In this document: piece by piece, positions 10,520-19,211 of the stretch
Layout of the letters: the number at the start of each line of letters is the position of its first letter
Numbering within the stretch: position 1 is the stretch's first letter
NCBI GenBank assembly: GCA_030432595.1
Contig: JAUIGU010000002.1
Span: 124,001 to 188,000 of the forward strand
Length of the DNA stretch: 64,000 nucleotides
Source: Phycisphaerae bacterium
GTDB lineage: Bacteria > Planctomycetota > Phycisphaerae > Phycisphaerales > Phycisphaeraceae
Reading direction: 5' to 3'
Translations under genes and position numbers: made by a program
The notes under the pieces: generated by a model
The model's input: only the letters and a program-made list of their open reading frames with translations
Told to the model about the DNA's origin: nothing
The model's database searches: none

Positions 10520-11665
10520 TTACGGTGCGGTTCCGTTTACGGCCGGATCGGCGGGCGGTGTCCCGGGCGACAAGACGGACTCGGAGGCGAGCCCGAAACG
10601 GTGGGCCCGCGCCGATTCCCGCGCCAGGGTCGCTTGGTCCGCGTCTCGGACAACGCGCCACCACGCGGCGCGGACCCAGTGGCGCGGGGAGCCCGTGGCA
10701 ACGATGCGAAGCGTCGGTTCCTCTGTAAAAACAGGGTCGGGCTCCGGGTGGGCACCCGCCACGATACCCCGTGGACTAGACGTGATCTCGTCGCCGATCC
10801 CTGGAGCATCGCCTGAAGGCTCGCTCGAAAGCCACGTCTGTTCCTCATCGGGACGCGCGGTCGCGTCGTCGTTCATCATTGGTACCCAGTGCGAAGTAGC
10901 CGTGACAAAGTGTCGGACCACGCCCGGATCGAGCCGCGGATCGAGCAGCAGGGAAACGGGGACGCGGCGGATCGGTGCTTCAAGGTGTGTCGGTGGTTCG
11001 AGGTAGAGCGCCTCGTCGCCCCCCACAAAGAGTCGAACGCCGACGCCGACATCGCCGGCCAAGACGGTGTGCGCTCGCCGGGTCGCCAAGTCGAGGACAA
11101 GAAGACTGTCCGTCCCGGCGTCGTGAATGAACGCGGCTTGGTGACGCAGGTCGATGGCGACGCAACGAAAGTCGGCCTGGGGCGACACGTCGTACGGCGG
11201 ATCAAACCACCACGCGTCCACGACCCGGCCGGTCAGCGGCGACATCGCCACGAGCTTCGCGCCGCCGGGCACGATCGGACCGCCGCCCAGTCGGCCGCGG
11301 TCCAATGCGAACACGACTGACCCGTGTTTCGGGTGGTCCACGGTCTGAACGTCGATAACATCGACCCACTCGCGCAACGCCGGGTCCTTCACGCGACTCG
11401 ACCGCAACGCCTGGGGGTGCCAGGTCGCGTCCGGAGCCGGCGAACGGCGGTGGGACGCGTCCCGCCACCACAGGGTCGTGCGGGGCGGCAGGTGGCCGGG
11501 GGCCACGTCGCGTCGTTCGACGACCGGCGTCTCCCACGGGTCGCCGACCTGAGCGGAGATGCCAGACGTGACGAGCCACGTTAAAACGCCCACCGCTCGG
11601 GCCAGGACGCACCCGAACCGTCGCGGCGGATCGCCGACACTCCACGCTGCCCCAGGCTCCGGCAT
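10520..11665 (-). CDS. Secreted Yellow / major royal jelly-like beta-propeller protein
   Basis: 381 residues. The N-terminus has Arg residues and a hydrophobic segment (CVLARAVGVLTWLVTSGISA), a secretion signal. The body resembles bacterial members of the MRJP/Yellow family: KLVAMSPLTGRVVDAWWFDP, then DFRCVAIDLRHQAAFIHDAG (family consensus: D.AVD....AYITDSG), then SLLVLDLATRRAHTVLAGD. These are six-bladed beta-propellers; bacterial functions are mostly unknown. The C-terminal region is degenerate and charged. The gene lies 70 bases from the tRNA gene on the same strand and about 210 bases upstream of the beta-helix gene, so the two secreted proteins may be co-transcribed. Assignment rests on motif resemblance only. 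Confidence 0.75.
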   Translation of the reverse strand: MPEPGAAWSVGDPPRRFGCVLARAVGVLTWLVTSGISAQVGDPWETPVVERRDVAPGHLPPRTTLWWRDASHRRSPAPDATWHPQALRSSRVKDPALREWVDVIDVQTVDHPKHGSVVFALDRGRLGGGPIVPGGAKLVAMSPLTGRVVDAWWFDPPYDVSPQADFRCVAIDLRHQAAFIHDAGTDSLLVLDLATRRAHTVLAGDVGVGVRLFVGGDEALYLEPPTHLEAPIRRVPVSLLLDPRLDPGVVRHFVTATSHWVPMMNDDATARPDEEQTWLSSEPSGDAPGIGDEITSSPRGIVAGAHPEPDPVFTEEPTLRIVATGSPRHWVRAAWWRVVRDADQATLARESARAHRFGLASESVLSPGTPPADPAVNGTAP

Positions 11666-11735
11666 ATCGGAGGTATCGGACGATTTCTACAGGGTTTTAA
11701 GGGGTCAACGGGCCTCGTTCGGCCCGAACGCTGAA

Positions 11736-11808
<73 letters not shown>

Positions 11809-11875
11809 GTTGGGGGTTCTGGCTGGGGATTGTCGGGGATTCCGGGCCGGCCTGCCACAACTGGGTCCGACGTGC

Positions 11876-11881
11876 TAGGTT
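11876..11881 (+). promoter_or_regulatory. -10 box (TAGGTT) for the GH1 gene
   Basis: TAGGTT, six bases, then the ATG at 11888; no Shine-Dalgarno is visible, which fits a leaderless mRNA. Confidence 0.45.
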
Positions 11882-11887
11882 TTCCGA

Positions 11888-13279
11888 ATGAGCGAAACAT
11901 TCCCGGAAGGTTTTCTCTGGGGTGCGGCGGCCGCGTCGTACCAGATCGAGGGCGGCGCCCGCGCCGACGGGCGGTCCGATAGTGTCTGGGACGTCTTGTC
12001 GCGCTGGCCGGGCAAGGTGGCCGACGGCCACACCGGGGACGTCGCGTGCAACCATTACCAGCGGTACGAAGACGACGCTGCGCTCATGGCCGACCTGGGG
12101 CTTCAGGCGTATCGCTTGTCGATCGCCTGGTCTCGCCTATTCCCCGACGGGACGGGGTCGGCCAACGAGGCGGGGCTGGAATACTACGATCGCGTGATCG
12201 ACGCGTTGCTCGAGCGCGGCGTTCAGCCGTGGGTCACGCTTTTCCACTGGGACCTGCCCAACGCGCTGCAACGCCGGGGCGGTTTTCTCAACCCCAACAT
12301 GCCTGACTGGTTTGCGGACTACACCGCGACCATCGCGAAGCGTTACGGCGACCGCGTGACGAACTGGTTCACACTCAACGAGCCGGCGTGCTTCATCGGA
12401 CTGGGCCTCCGGGACGGCATCCACGCGCCGGGCTGGGTCTTGCCGATCGGCGAGGTGCTGGTCGCGCAACACCACGCGCTCATGGCGCACGGCCGCGCGG
12501 TACAGGAGTTGCGCGAACACTGCAAGGCCGCGCCGCGCATCGGCTGCGCCCCCACGGGCAAGATCGGCATTCCCGCCAGCACGGCGCAAACGGACCTCGA
12601 CGCCGCTTATGACTGGACCTTCGACCTGGACCTGCCGGACGTGTCGATCTTCCACTACGGCTTCATGGGCGACCCGGCGATCCTGGGCCGATACCCCGAA
12701 GGCTTCGACGAACACTTCGGGCACCTCATGCCCAAAGGCTACAAGCATGACTTCGCGGTCATGAAGCAGCCGATCGACTTCTTCGGCATGAACATCTACA
12801 ACGGCAAGACCATCCGCGCCGGCGACGACGGCCGACCCGCCGAAGTCGAGCGCCCCGTCGGCCACCCGGTCACGATGATGGACTGGCCGGTCACGCCCGA
12901 CTGCCTGAGCTGGGGCGTCAAGCACGCGGTCAAGCGGTACGGCCTGCCCGTCTACATCACGGAGAACGGCTGCGCCTCGATGGATTGGGTCGCGTCCGAC
13001 GGCTGCGTCCACGACGCCGCCCGCGTGGACTACCTGGACCGACACCTCGCCGCCTTGCGCAACGCCGTGGTCAAGGACGAGGCGGACTGCGCCGGCTACT
13101 TCCACTGGTCCATCATGGACAACTTCGAATGGGCCGAGGGTTACCGCAAGCGGTTCGGGCTGGTCTACATCGACTACGCGACGCAGGAGCGCATCCCCAA
13201 GGACTCGTTCCGCCGGTATCAGGAGATCATCCGCACCCGCGGCGCGTGCCTGCCCGCTGACCCGGCCCCGCTGCGCTGA
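11888..13279 (+). CDS. Beta-glucosidase, glycoside hydrolase family 1
   Basis: 463 residues, full length for GH1. Retaining (beta/alpha)8 glycosidase acting on beta-glucosides or beta-galactosides. Seen: N-terminal FLWGAAAASYQIEGGARADG (GH1 N-signature), FHWDLPNALQ, FTLNEPACF with acid/base Glu at 165, and YITENGC with nucleophile Glu at 359, then DNFEWAEGYRKRFGLVYIDY, the aglycone and sugar-binding loop. No signal peptide, so cytoplasmic; it would cleave imported disaccharides. A SppA-like gene begins 28 bases downstream on the same strand but has its own -10 box. High confidence in family, substrate not determined. Confidence 0.97.
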   Translation: MSETFPEGFLWGAAAASYQIEGGARADGRSDSVWDVLSRWPGKVADGHTGDVACNHYQRYEDDAALMADLGLQAYRLSIAWSRLFPDGTGSANEAGLEYYDRVIDALLERGVQPWVTLFHWDLPNALQRRGGFLNPNMPDWFADYTATIAKRYGDRVTNWFTLNEPACFIGLGLRDGIHAPGWVLPIGEVLVAQHHALMAHGRAVQELREHCKAAPRIGCAPTGKIGIPASTAQTDLDAAYDWTFDLDLPDVSIFHYGFMGDPAILGRYPEGFDEHFGHLMPKGYKHDFAVMKQPIDFFGMNIYNGKTIRAGDDGRPAEVERPVGHPVTMMDWPVTPDCLSWGVKHAVKRYGLPVYITENGCASMDWVASDGCVHDAARVDYLDRHLAALRNAVVKDEADCAGYFHWSIMDNFEWAEGYRKRFGLVYIDYATQERIPKDSFRRYQEIIRTRGACLPADPAPLR

Positions 13280-13295
13280 GATTTTCAAACAGACG

Positions 13296-13301
13296 TACGA
13301 T
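13296..13301 (+). promoter_or_regulatory. -10 box (TACGAT) for the SppA-like gene
   Basis: TACGAT is followed by six bases and the ATG at 13308. Confidence 0.5.
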
Positions 13302-13307
13302 GGACAC

Positions 13308-14321
13308 ATGTCGATCGGCCGAGTCGTCTTGCTTTTATTGTTCGTGCTGACCGTGACCGGGTGCGGACGCGCGACGTTCGTGGTGGGCCTGGGTCCCGGC
13401 GATCAACGCCTGACCGAGACGCAGGTCCTGCGCGACGGGCGGTGGGGCTCACGCAAGGTCGCGCTGATCGACGTGTCGGGGCTGCTGACCAACACGACGC
13501 GGCGCGGCCTGCTCAACACCGAGCCCAACCCCGTCTCGTCGTTTGCCGAAGCGCTCAACCGCGCGGCGGCGGACCGTGACGTCGCCGCGGTGGTCGTGCG
13601 CATCAATTCGCCCGGCGGCACGGTGACGGCGTCGGAACTGATGTACGGGGAACTCGTGCGGTTCCGCGAGACCACGGGCAAGCCCGCGGTCGCCGTCATG
13701 ATGGACCTCGCCACCTCGGGCGGGTACTACCTAGCCTGCGGGTCGGACGTGATCTTCGCCCAGCCGACCACCATCACCGGCTCGGTCGGCGTCATCCTGC
13801 AAACGGTGTCGGTCAAACCGGCGCTGGAGCGCTGGGGCGTGTCGCTCGACGCGATCACGTCTGGACCGAACAAGGACGCCGGCTCGCCGCTGTCGGACCT
13901 GAGCCCCGAGCAGCGTGAAACCCTCGCGGTGATGGTCGATGACTTTTACGCCGGGTTCCTCCGTGTCGTCCGGCAACACCGCACCGAGATCCCCGAAGAA
14001 CATTTCGCGCAAGCCACCGACGGCCGCGTCGTCACCGGGAGAAAGGCCCTGGAATGGCAGTTGGTGGACCGACTCGGCGGGATCCACGACGCGTTCGACG
14101 AAGCGAAACGCCTCGCGGGCGTCACCCACGCCGATCTGGTGCGCTACCACCGCCCGCTCGATCAACCCGGCTCCGCGTACGCGTCATCCGGCGTGTTGGC
14201 TGGGGCTTCCGAGACGCGGGCGGTGCAACTCAATCTGTTGCAACTGAACCTGACCGAAGCCACGCCCGGGTTCGGGCTGCCGCCGGGCGCGTACTACGTT
14301 TGGACGGGCGAAGCGCCGTGA
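13308..14321 (+). CDS. SppA-like signal peptide peptidase (S49), lipid-anchored
   Basis: 337 residues. S49 peptidases degrade cleaved signal peptides in the membrane using a Ser-Lys dyad. Signal peptide VVLLLLFVLTVTGC ends in a lipobox with Cys19, unusual because classic SppA has a transmembrane anchor. Core: VVVRINSPGGTVTASE, then MDLATSGGYYLACGSDVIFA with nucleophile Ser137, TTITGSVGVI, and SGPNKDAGSPL with general base Lys189. Length matches the short SppA/SohB type. C-terminal 50 residues are variable. The next gene starts 30 bases downstream on the same strand. Confidence 0.93.
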   Translation: MSIGRVVLLLLFVLTVTGCGRATFVVGLGPGDQRLTETQVLRDGRWGSRKVALIDVSGLLTNTTRRGLLNTEPNPVSSFAEALNRAAADRDVAAVVVRINSPGGTVTASELMYGELVRFRETTGKPAVAVMMDLATSGGYYLACGSDVIFAQPTTITGSVGVILQTVSVKPALERWGVSLDAITSGPNKDAGSPLSDLSPEQRETLAVMVDDFYAGFLRVVRQHRTEIPEEHFAQATDGRVVTGRKALEWQLVDRLGGIHDAFDEAKRLAGVTHADLVRYHRPLDQPGSAYASSGVLAGASETRAVQLNLLQLNLTEATPGFGLPPGAYYVWTGEAP

Positions 14322-14351
14322 CCGTCTGGCCCGCAGTTCCTTCAAGTGACC

Positions 14352-15392
14352 ATGACCACGATCGATCTGCAATGCCCGGGGTGTGAGACGCTGCTCGAAC
14401 TGGACCGCGGGTTTGCCGGCGGGGTGTGTCGGTGCAGCGACTGCGGGACGCTCATGACCGTCCCCGACAGCGCGGCGGATCGGCCCGAGCGCCTCGAACG
14501 CCCGGATGCGCCGGTTCAACCGCAAAGCCGCCCCGATTCGCCTTCCAAGCCCAGCCGACGTGCTTCGACAACACGCACCAAACCCACGCGATCCCGCTCC
14601 CGCGAACCCGAACCCAAGGGCAAACAGACCTACCGCACCGCGTCGGGCCGAACGATCACCGTCGATCACGACCGCGTGATCCCCATGGCCCCGGTCAAAC
14701 GCCACGCGGTGCGCGCCGCGACCGTCCTGGTCTTCGTGGCGGTGGTCGGCGGGGTGCTCGGCCTGTGCGGGTTCGGCGTCTACCTGATGTGGAGCAGGCC
14801 CGACGCCAAGCAAGTGGCCGAAGCGCAATACGTCGAGACGTTCCAATTCGACCCCGACGCGAACCCCTACACCATCGCCGCGCCGCACGTGCTGGGCCTG
14901 CCGCTGACCAACCGCGTAGCCGTGGTCTACGACACAACCACGCTCACGGCCGACCAACTCGCGTCGGTCAACCCGTTGCTGCTGGACGGGCTGCGCCGCG
15001 GCGATCCTGCGGTCGCCGTGACGCTCATCGCCAACCGCGCCCAGGGCGAACTCGACACGCTGCTCGACGAACGCCCGCTGGACCGGGTGGACACCGAGGC
15101 CTTACGCCGGGACCTGGCCGACCTGACCGCCAACGCTGCTGGGTCGCCCCTGATCAGCGCGACCCAGCGCGCGCTCAACGACGACCCAGAGGTTCTGATC
15201 CTGGTGACCGCCCGGCGAGTTGACCAGGCGGAAGCCCGCGCGGTCGCCAACCTCCTGCCCCCATCTGGCGTCCGGCTCGACGCGGTGATGATCGACGCCG
15301 ACAGCTTTGCCCTCGAAGACCTGACCCGGGAGCACGGGGGCCACTACGTCACCCTCGCATCCGACCAAGAACTGGCGGACTGGCAGCCGTAA
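14352..15392 (+). CDS. Zinc-ribbon membrane protein with a vWA-like extracytoplasmic domain
   Basis: 346 residues. Residues 1-40 hold a zinc-ribbon-like set (CPGC ... CRCSDCG). A Pro/Ser/Arg-rich linker follows, then one membrane segment (RAATVLVFVAVVGGVLGLCGFGVYL, near 118-142). The C-terminal 190 residues look like a Rossmann/vWA fold (TNRVAVVYDTTTLTADQL; DPEVLILVTARRVDQAEARA; GVRLDAVMIDADS) but lack the DxSxS metal motif. The zinc ribbon should be cytoplasmic and the vWA-like domain outside. A GTG 6 bases upstream is an alternative start. Function unknown; likely transcribed with the preceding SppA-like gene. Confidence 0.8.
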   Translation: MTTIDLQCPGCETLLELDRGFAGGVCRCSDCGTLMTVPDSAADRPERLERPDAPVQPQSRPDSPSKPSRRASTTRTKPTRSRSREPEPKGKQTYRTASGRTITVDHDRVIPMAPVKRHAVRAATVLVFVAVVGGVLGLCGFGVYLMWSRPDAKQVAEAQYVETFQFDPDANPYTIAAPHVLGLPLTNRVAVVYDTTTLTADQLASVNPLLLDGLRRGDPAVAVTLIANRAQGELDTLLDERPLDRVDTEALRRDLADLTANAAGSPLISATQRALNDDPEVLILVTARRVDQAEARAVANLLPPSGVRLDAVMIDADSFALEDLTREHGGHYVTLASDQELADWQP

Positions 15393-15422
15393 CCCGATGT
15401 GGTATGCCGAGCGGTCTGGGAT

Positions 15423-16238
15423 TCAGATCGGCGACGTCACGCCGTGCAGCAGCGCATCGACCTCGTTGAGGAACTTGGCCAGGAAGAAGTTCGCGATGAT
15501 GATCGCGATAAACCCGGTCACGAAGGCCTCGGTCGTTGCGCGCCCCACGCCGGACGCGCCGGCCTCGCAATGAAAACCCTTGAAACACGCGATCAGGCCG
15601 ATCAGCAGCCCGAACACGACCGACTTGATCAGTCCGGTGATGACGTCCCACGAATCGATGAGGTACGCCGAGAAGTCCCAGTATTCCCCGCCATCGACGC
15701 CGAAGCCGACGACGACCGTGAGGTACCCGCCGTAAATGCCCAGCAGGTTCGAGAACACGGTCAACACCGGCAGCATCAACACACACGCCAGCACGCGCGG
15801 CACGACGAGAAACCGGATCGGGTCCGTGCCCATCGCCCGCAGCGCGTCGATCTGCTCCGTGACGCGCATCGTACCCAGCTCGGCCGACACCGCCCCGCCG
15901 ACTCGCCCTGCGATCATCACCGCCGCCAGCACCGGGCCGATCTGCTTCACCACCGACAGCCCGATCGCCCCGCCGAGCCGCGACTCCTGCCCGATCTGCG
16001 CCAGCGGCTCGTAGCTCTCGATCCCGATCACCGCGCCCACAAATAGCCCGACCAACGCGACGACCGAGATGCTGCTGACCCCGACGATGTACATCTGCGG
16101 CATGAGCAGGCGGACCGTGGAGCCGGGCTTGGCGGTGAAGGTCCACCGCGCTGCGGCCCCCGCGAAGCGCGAGAACACGCCGAACGCCTCGAGCCGTTCG
16201 AGCACCGCCGCGCCGAGCTGTCGGACCTGATCGAGCAT
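15423..16238 (-). CDS. MlaE-family ABC transporter permease
   Basis: 271 residues. MlaE/YrbE proteins are the inner-membrane permeases of lipid-trafficking ABC systems that move phospholipids between inner and outer membranes. Seen: several membrane segments, VALVGLFVGAVIGIESYEPL, the conserved cytoplasmic coupling region AELGTMRVTEQIDALRAMGT followed by DPIRFLVVPRVLA, and GLIKSVVFGLLIGLIACFKG. The ATPase (MlaF) and MCE protein (MlaD) are not in this window, so the system would be split. Two starts are possible (ATG 16238, GTG 16250); neither has a good Shine-Dalgarno. Lies 64 bases after the cyclo-ligase gene on the same strand, so may be the last gene of that unit. Confidence 0.95.
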   Translation of the reverse strand: MLDQVRQLGAAVLERLEAFGVFSRFAGAAARWTFTAKPGSTVRLLMPQMYIVGVSSISVVALVGLFVGAVIGIESYEPLAQIGQESRLGGAIGLSVVKQIGPVLAAVMIAGRVGGAVSAELGTMRVTEQIDALRAMGTDPIRFLVVPRVLACVLMLPVLTVFSNLLGIYGGYLTVVVGFGVDGGEYWDFSAYLIDSWDVITGLIKSVVFGLLIGLIACFKGFHCEAGASGVGRATTEAFVTGFIAIIIANFFLAKFLNEVDALLHGVTSPI

Positions 16239-16302
16239 GGTGATCGTCACAAACCGGGTGGCCGCAGTGTAACCCTGCCGGTGTGACGTTTCGTCGTTGG
16301 GG

Positions 16303-16902
16303 TCAACCTCGCTCGACCGGGAACCGCAGCGTCCGGGACGGCGTCACCACCGCCCGCATCGGCACGTCGTGCGGCTCGACGACAAGTCCTTCCACCACCT
16401 GCTCGTCGAACGCGATCCCCACCGTGAAACACCCCGGACGATCTGCCAGAAAGCGGTCGTAGTGCCCGGCCCCACGCCCCAGCCGATGGCCCGAACCCCC
16501 GTCAAACCCCAGGCCCGGCACCAGCGCCACCTCCGGCGACGCCACTCGGCGATCTTCGCCGAGCATCGCCGCCCGCGGCGCGAGAATCCCGAACTTCCCC
16601 GGCTCCAAATCCTTCAACGAGTCGATCCGGCACGCCGACATCACCTCGGCGCTTTCGATCACCGGCAACGCGACCGCGATGCCCGACGCCAGCAAATCTT
16701 CGATCAGCGTGTACGTCGGCACCTCCGACTTGTCCGACGCGTACGCCAAAATTGTGATCCCCGACTTGACCTCCGGCAGGGCCAGCACGCGCTCACGCAC
16801 CGCGTCACCGCCGCTCAGTCGAGCCGGCTCGTCCAACGCATCCCGCAGCGTCCGCAGGCGTCTTCGCCACGCTCGCTTGTCGTCATCCGCCGGTGATGCC
16901 AT
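16303..16902 (-). CDS. 5-formyltetrahydrofolate cyclo-ligase
   Basis: 199 residues, normal length. Converts 5-formyl-THF to 5,10-methenyl-THF with ATP, returning a storage folate to one-carbon metabolism. Seen: KRAWRRRLRTLRDALDE (N-terminal substrate-binding helix), and the family signature VPGLGFDGGSGHRLGRGAGHYDRFL, which carries the nucleotide-binding Gly/Arg loop. Its ATG shares one base with the TAA of the upstream transporter gene (TAATG), so translation is probably coupled. Cytoplasmic. Confidence 0.95.
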   Translation of the reverse strand: MASPADDDKRAWRRRLRTLRDALDEPARLSGGDAVRERVLALPEVKSGITILAYASDKSEVPTYTLIEDLLASGIAVALPVIESAEVMSACRIDSLKDLEPGKFGILAPRAAMLGEDRRVASPEVALVPGLGFDGGSGHRLGRGAGHYDRFLADRPGCFTVGIAFDEQVVEGLVVEPHDVPMRAVVTPSRTLRFPVERG

Positions 16903-17807
16903 TACCCATCACCCCGTTCGTGCCGCTCGGCAAACATGCCCAACCCGCCGGCCTGCTGCGCCTCCTCGGCGGCCGCGTGCTCGTGGTTCTGCGTCGGGTC
17001 GATCCGCAGGTAAGGCGAGAGCCACTTCACCGCCAGGTAGATAATCGGCGTGTCCACCAGCGCCGCGACCAGCTTGAACACGTACCCCGCGAGGATGAAC
17101 GACACCGCCAACTGGAACCACACCGGCTGGGCATCGTTGATCGGCAGGCCGTTGGGGCTCTCGGGGTCGAACACGTTGAACGTCAGGTACGTGATCAGGA
17201 TGACTGCCACGGTGTCAACGAGTTGACTGACCAGCGTCGAGCCGTTGTTACGCAGCCAGAGGTGTTTGCCATTCGTGAGCCTTTTCCAGAAATGGAAGAC
17301 CTGCACGTCGATGAACTGCGCAGCGAGGTACGCGATCATCGACGCCCCGACCGCCGCGAGCGTCGCCCGACGGACTTCATAAAACAGCGGCAGCCGATCC
17401 GCCGCGTCGCGCACGAGGTCGCCCTGCACATCCACCGCCTCCCACCCCGGAAGCACGCCGCCCAGCCAGAGAATGAACAACACCCAAAGGTTGAGGATCA
17501 GCCCGACGAAGACCACGAAGTTGGCCCGGGACCGGCCGTAGAACTCGGAGATCAGGTCGGTACACAGAAACGTCACCGGGTACGGCAGCACGCCCACCGC
17601 GACCGCGAAGGTCAGCGTCCACGTGTCATCGCCCGAGCCCATCGGCACCGACGCGAGCTTGATGAAACGCGTCACCCCCAGGATGTTCAGCATCGCCAGC
17701 GTGCCCAGGAACAGCCCGGCCATCACCAGGAACACCCGCTCCCGCCGACGCTGCAACACCTCGGGCGCAACCGGCGGAAGGTTCGCAAAACGGTTGGCGT
17801 CGCTCAT
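16902..17807 (-). CDS. Queuosine precursor transporter, YhhQ family
   Basis: 301 residues. YhhQ/VUT_1 proteins import preQ0/preQ1 for queuosine tRNA modification. The sequence has about six membrane segments (VFLVMAGLFLGTLAMLNILG; LTFAVAVGVLPYPVTFLCTD; NFVVFVGLILNLWVLFILW; ATLAAVGASMIAYLAAQFID; VDTVAVILITYLTFNVF) and the family motifs TFLCTDLISEFYGR and QFIDVQVFHFWKRLT. The family usually has about 220-240 residues; extra length is an insert around DVQGDLVRDAADRLPLFYE and a hydrophilic Ala/Glu tail. Coupled to the cyclo-ligase gene. A PTPS/QueD-like gene lies at 57 kb. Confidence 0.92.
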   Translation of the reverse strand: MSDANRFANLPPVAPEVLQRRRERVFLVMAGLFLGTLAMLNILGVTRFIKLASVPMGSGDDTWTLTFAVAVGVLPYPVTFLCTDLISEFYGRSRANFVVFVGLILNLWVLFILWLGGVLPGWEAVDVQGDLVRDAADRLPLFYEVRRATLAAVGASMIAYLAAQFIDVQVFHFWKRLTNGKHLWLRNNGSTLVSQLVDTVAVILITYLTFNVFDPESPNGLPINDAQPVWFQLAVSFILAGYVFKLVAALVDTPIIYLAVKWLSPYLRIDPTQNHEHAAAEEAQQAGGLGMFAERHERGDG

Positions 17808-17882
17808 CGCGGGGCCATGCTAGCGCATCGCTGGCCGCGATGCCCGTAAACTGTGACCGCCCCTCCACCCGCGAGCCCGCTC

Positions 17883-18578
17883 ATGACCACCACTTCCACG
17901 AACCCCGGACGCATCTACGACGGCGACGGCGACACGCTCGTCTCCGAGCAGAACCTCACCGAGAAGCTCGTCATCGTCCCCGAGGGCAAGAGCCCGTCCA
18001 GGCCCGACGCGACGCCGCGCATCCGCATCATGTGGGGTCAGCACCTGCTCGACGACCTGCTCGCCGGGCGGTACCGCTCGCTGGTGTGCGCGGTGAACAC
18101 CGAGAACAACGCGCACGGCATCATCGGCCAGCTCGCCGCCCTGCTGCCCGCCTCGCCGTGGACCGCCGAGTCCATCACGCAGCACGCCCGGCAGTTCGTC
18201 GGCCGACAGCAGACCACCGTGCTCAAGTACGACTTCGACACCGTCGAGTGCCTCGCGCTTCTGCGTCCGACCGAGAACGACACGATGAGTCTGGACGATT
18301 TGGGCCAGGGCCTTGGCGTGGTCCGCGGCATGCTGTCGCGGCGGACGGACCGGCTGCCCGTAGCGTCGGTGTCGTTCCTGGGCGCGCGGGCGAACCGGCT
18401 GGTCGGTGCCGACGGCACCGAGCCCAGCTTCGAACAGGTGCTCCGCGTGATGGCCGAGGCCGACTTTACCGGTGACGTCTACCCGGCTGTGTGGATGTGG
18501 GACAGCGCCCCGACCGCCCTGTTCGCCCGGTACCCGTTCCCACGTTCGGTGGACGACATGCGGGCCGGCGGGTTCTGA
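17883..18578 (+). CDS. Conserved hypothetical protein
   Basis: 231 residues, soluble, no signal peptide. Notable segments: RIRIMWGQHLLDDLLAGRYR, LVCAVNTENNAHGIIGQLAA, and an acidic/hydrophobic C-terminal half ending PFPRSVDDMRAGGF. No motif I can name. The ATG at 17883 is preferred over the GTG at 17853, because TAAACT (17847-17852) abuts that GTG and transcription from it would begin after it. It is divergent from the YhhQ gene across a 75-base spacer. Composition is normal for the window, so probably an old resident gene. Confidence 0.7.
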   Translation: MTTTSTNPGRIYDGDGDTLVSEQNLTEKLVIVPEGKSPSRPDATPRIRIMWGQHLLDDLLAGRYRSLVCAVNTENNAHGIIGQLAALLPASPWTAESITQHARQFVGRQQTTVLKYDFDTVECLALLRPTENDTMSLDDLGQGLGVVRGMLSRRTDRLPVASVSFLGARANRLVGADGTEPSFEQVLRVMAEADFTGDVYPAVWMWDSAPTALFARYPFPRSVDDMRAGGF

Positions 18579-18690
18579 AACGTTAAGACAGGAAAGAAAA
18601 CAACCGGCAAACAGGACACGAACGTTCACCCGCACGTGAAGTCGTTCAATACCGGTTTCCTTGCCGTGGCTTTTCTCGGGCAACCTGCTC

Positions 18691-18696
18691 TATAAT
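18691..18696 (+). promoter_or_regulatory. -10 box (TATAAT) for the Minf_1886-family gene
   Basis: A perfect TATAAT, then six bases, then the ATG at 18703. The mRNA should start at the A of the ATG or next to it. Confidence 0.65.
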
Positions 18697-18702
18697 GCCG
18701 CC

Positions 18703-19110
18703 ATGCCGTCCGTCGATCTCCTCGACATCGTGAAAAAGACCAAGTACCCGCTGGAGGCGTTTTTGTTCGTTCAGCGCGGGCTGGACCAGACGGTGCGCGG
18801 CATCCACGGCGAGATGGACGAGGACGACGAAGACCTGTTGCTCGACGACCCCGTGCAGTCGTCCCGCCACGTGTCGGGTCGGCAGCTCTGCGAAGGCCTG
18901 CGTGACTACGCGATCGAGCAGTACGGCATGATGGCGCTGACCGTGCTGCGCTACTGGGGCATCCACCGCTGCGAGGACTTCGGCCGGATCGTCTTCGCGA
19001 TGGTTGACGCCGGCATGATGCACAAGACCGACGGCGACACGCTCGAAGACTTCGACAACGTCTTCGACTTCCGCGAGGCGTTCGGCCCGGGCACGCTGGT
19101 GCTCAACTGA
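18703..19110 (+). CDS. Minf_1886-family protein, function unknown
   Basis: 135 residues. The family is named after a Methylacidiphilum gene and is widespread in Planctomycetes and Verrucomicrobia; no function is known. Diagnostic stretches: YPLEAFLFVQRGLDQTVRGI, RHVSGRQLCEGLRDYAIEQY, GMMALTVLRYWGIHRCEDFG and IVFAMVDAGMMHKTDGDTLE, followed by FDNVFDFREAFG. All-helical, cytoplasmic. Start set by the TATAAT 6 bases upstream; an upstream in-frame extension would include the promoter itself. A dispersed hairpin lies 30 bases after the stop and probably ends the transcript. Confidence 0.9.
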   Translation: MPSVDLLDIVKKTKYPLEAFLFVQRGLDQTVRGIHGEMDEDDEDLLLDDPVQSSRHVSGRQLCEGLRDYAIEQYGMMALTVLRYWGIHRCEDFGRIVFAMVDAGMMHKTDGDTLEDFDNVFDFREAFGPGTLVLN

Positions 19111-19140
19111 ACCACGTAATCAACCGATGAAACCCTATAC

Positions 19141-19169
19141 GAAGCCCACGTTCAGCGAACGTGGGCTTC
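19141..19169. repeat. Dispersed hairpin, copy 1 of 3
   Basis: Perfect 13-bp inverted repeat (GAAGCCCACGTTC) with a 3-base loop AGC. The same arms recur at 21366-21394 and 44152-44180. Position after a gene and before the next suggests a terminator-like or RNA-protecting role; there is no strong T run. Confidence 0.85.
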
Positions 19170-19198
19170 TTCGATGAACTGAGCCCCCGCGCCCCGCG

Positions 19199-19204
19199 TA
19201 AACT
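19199..19204 (+). promoter_or_regulatory. -10 box (TAAACT) for the 94-residue gene
   Basis: TAAACT lies 7 bases before the ATG at 19212; no Shine-Dalgarno is present. Confidence 0.45.
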
Positions 19205-19211
19205 CTGCACC

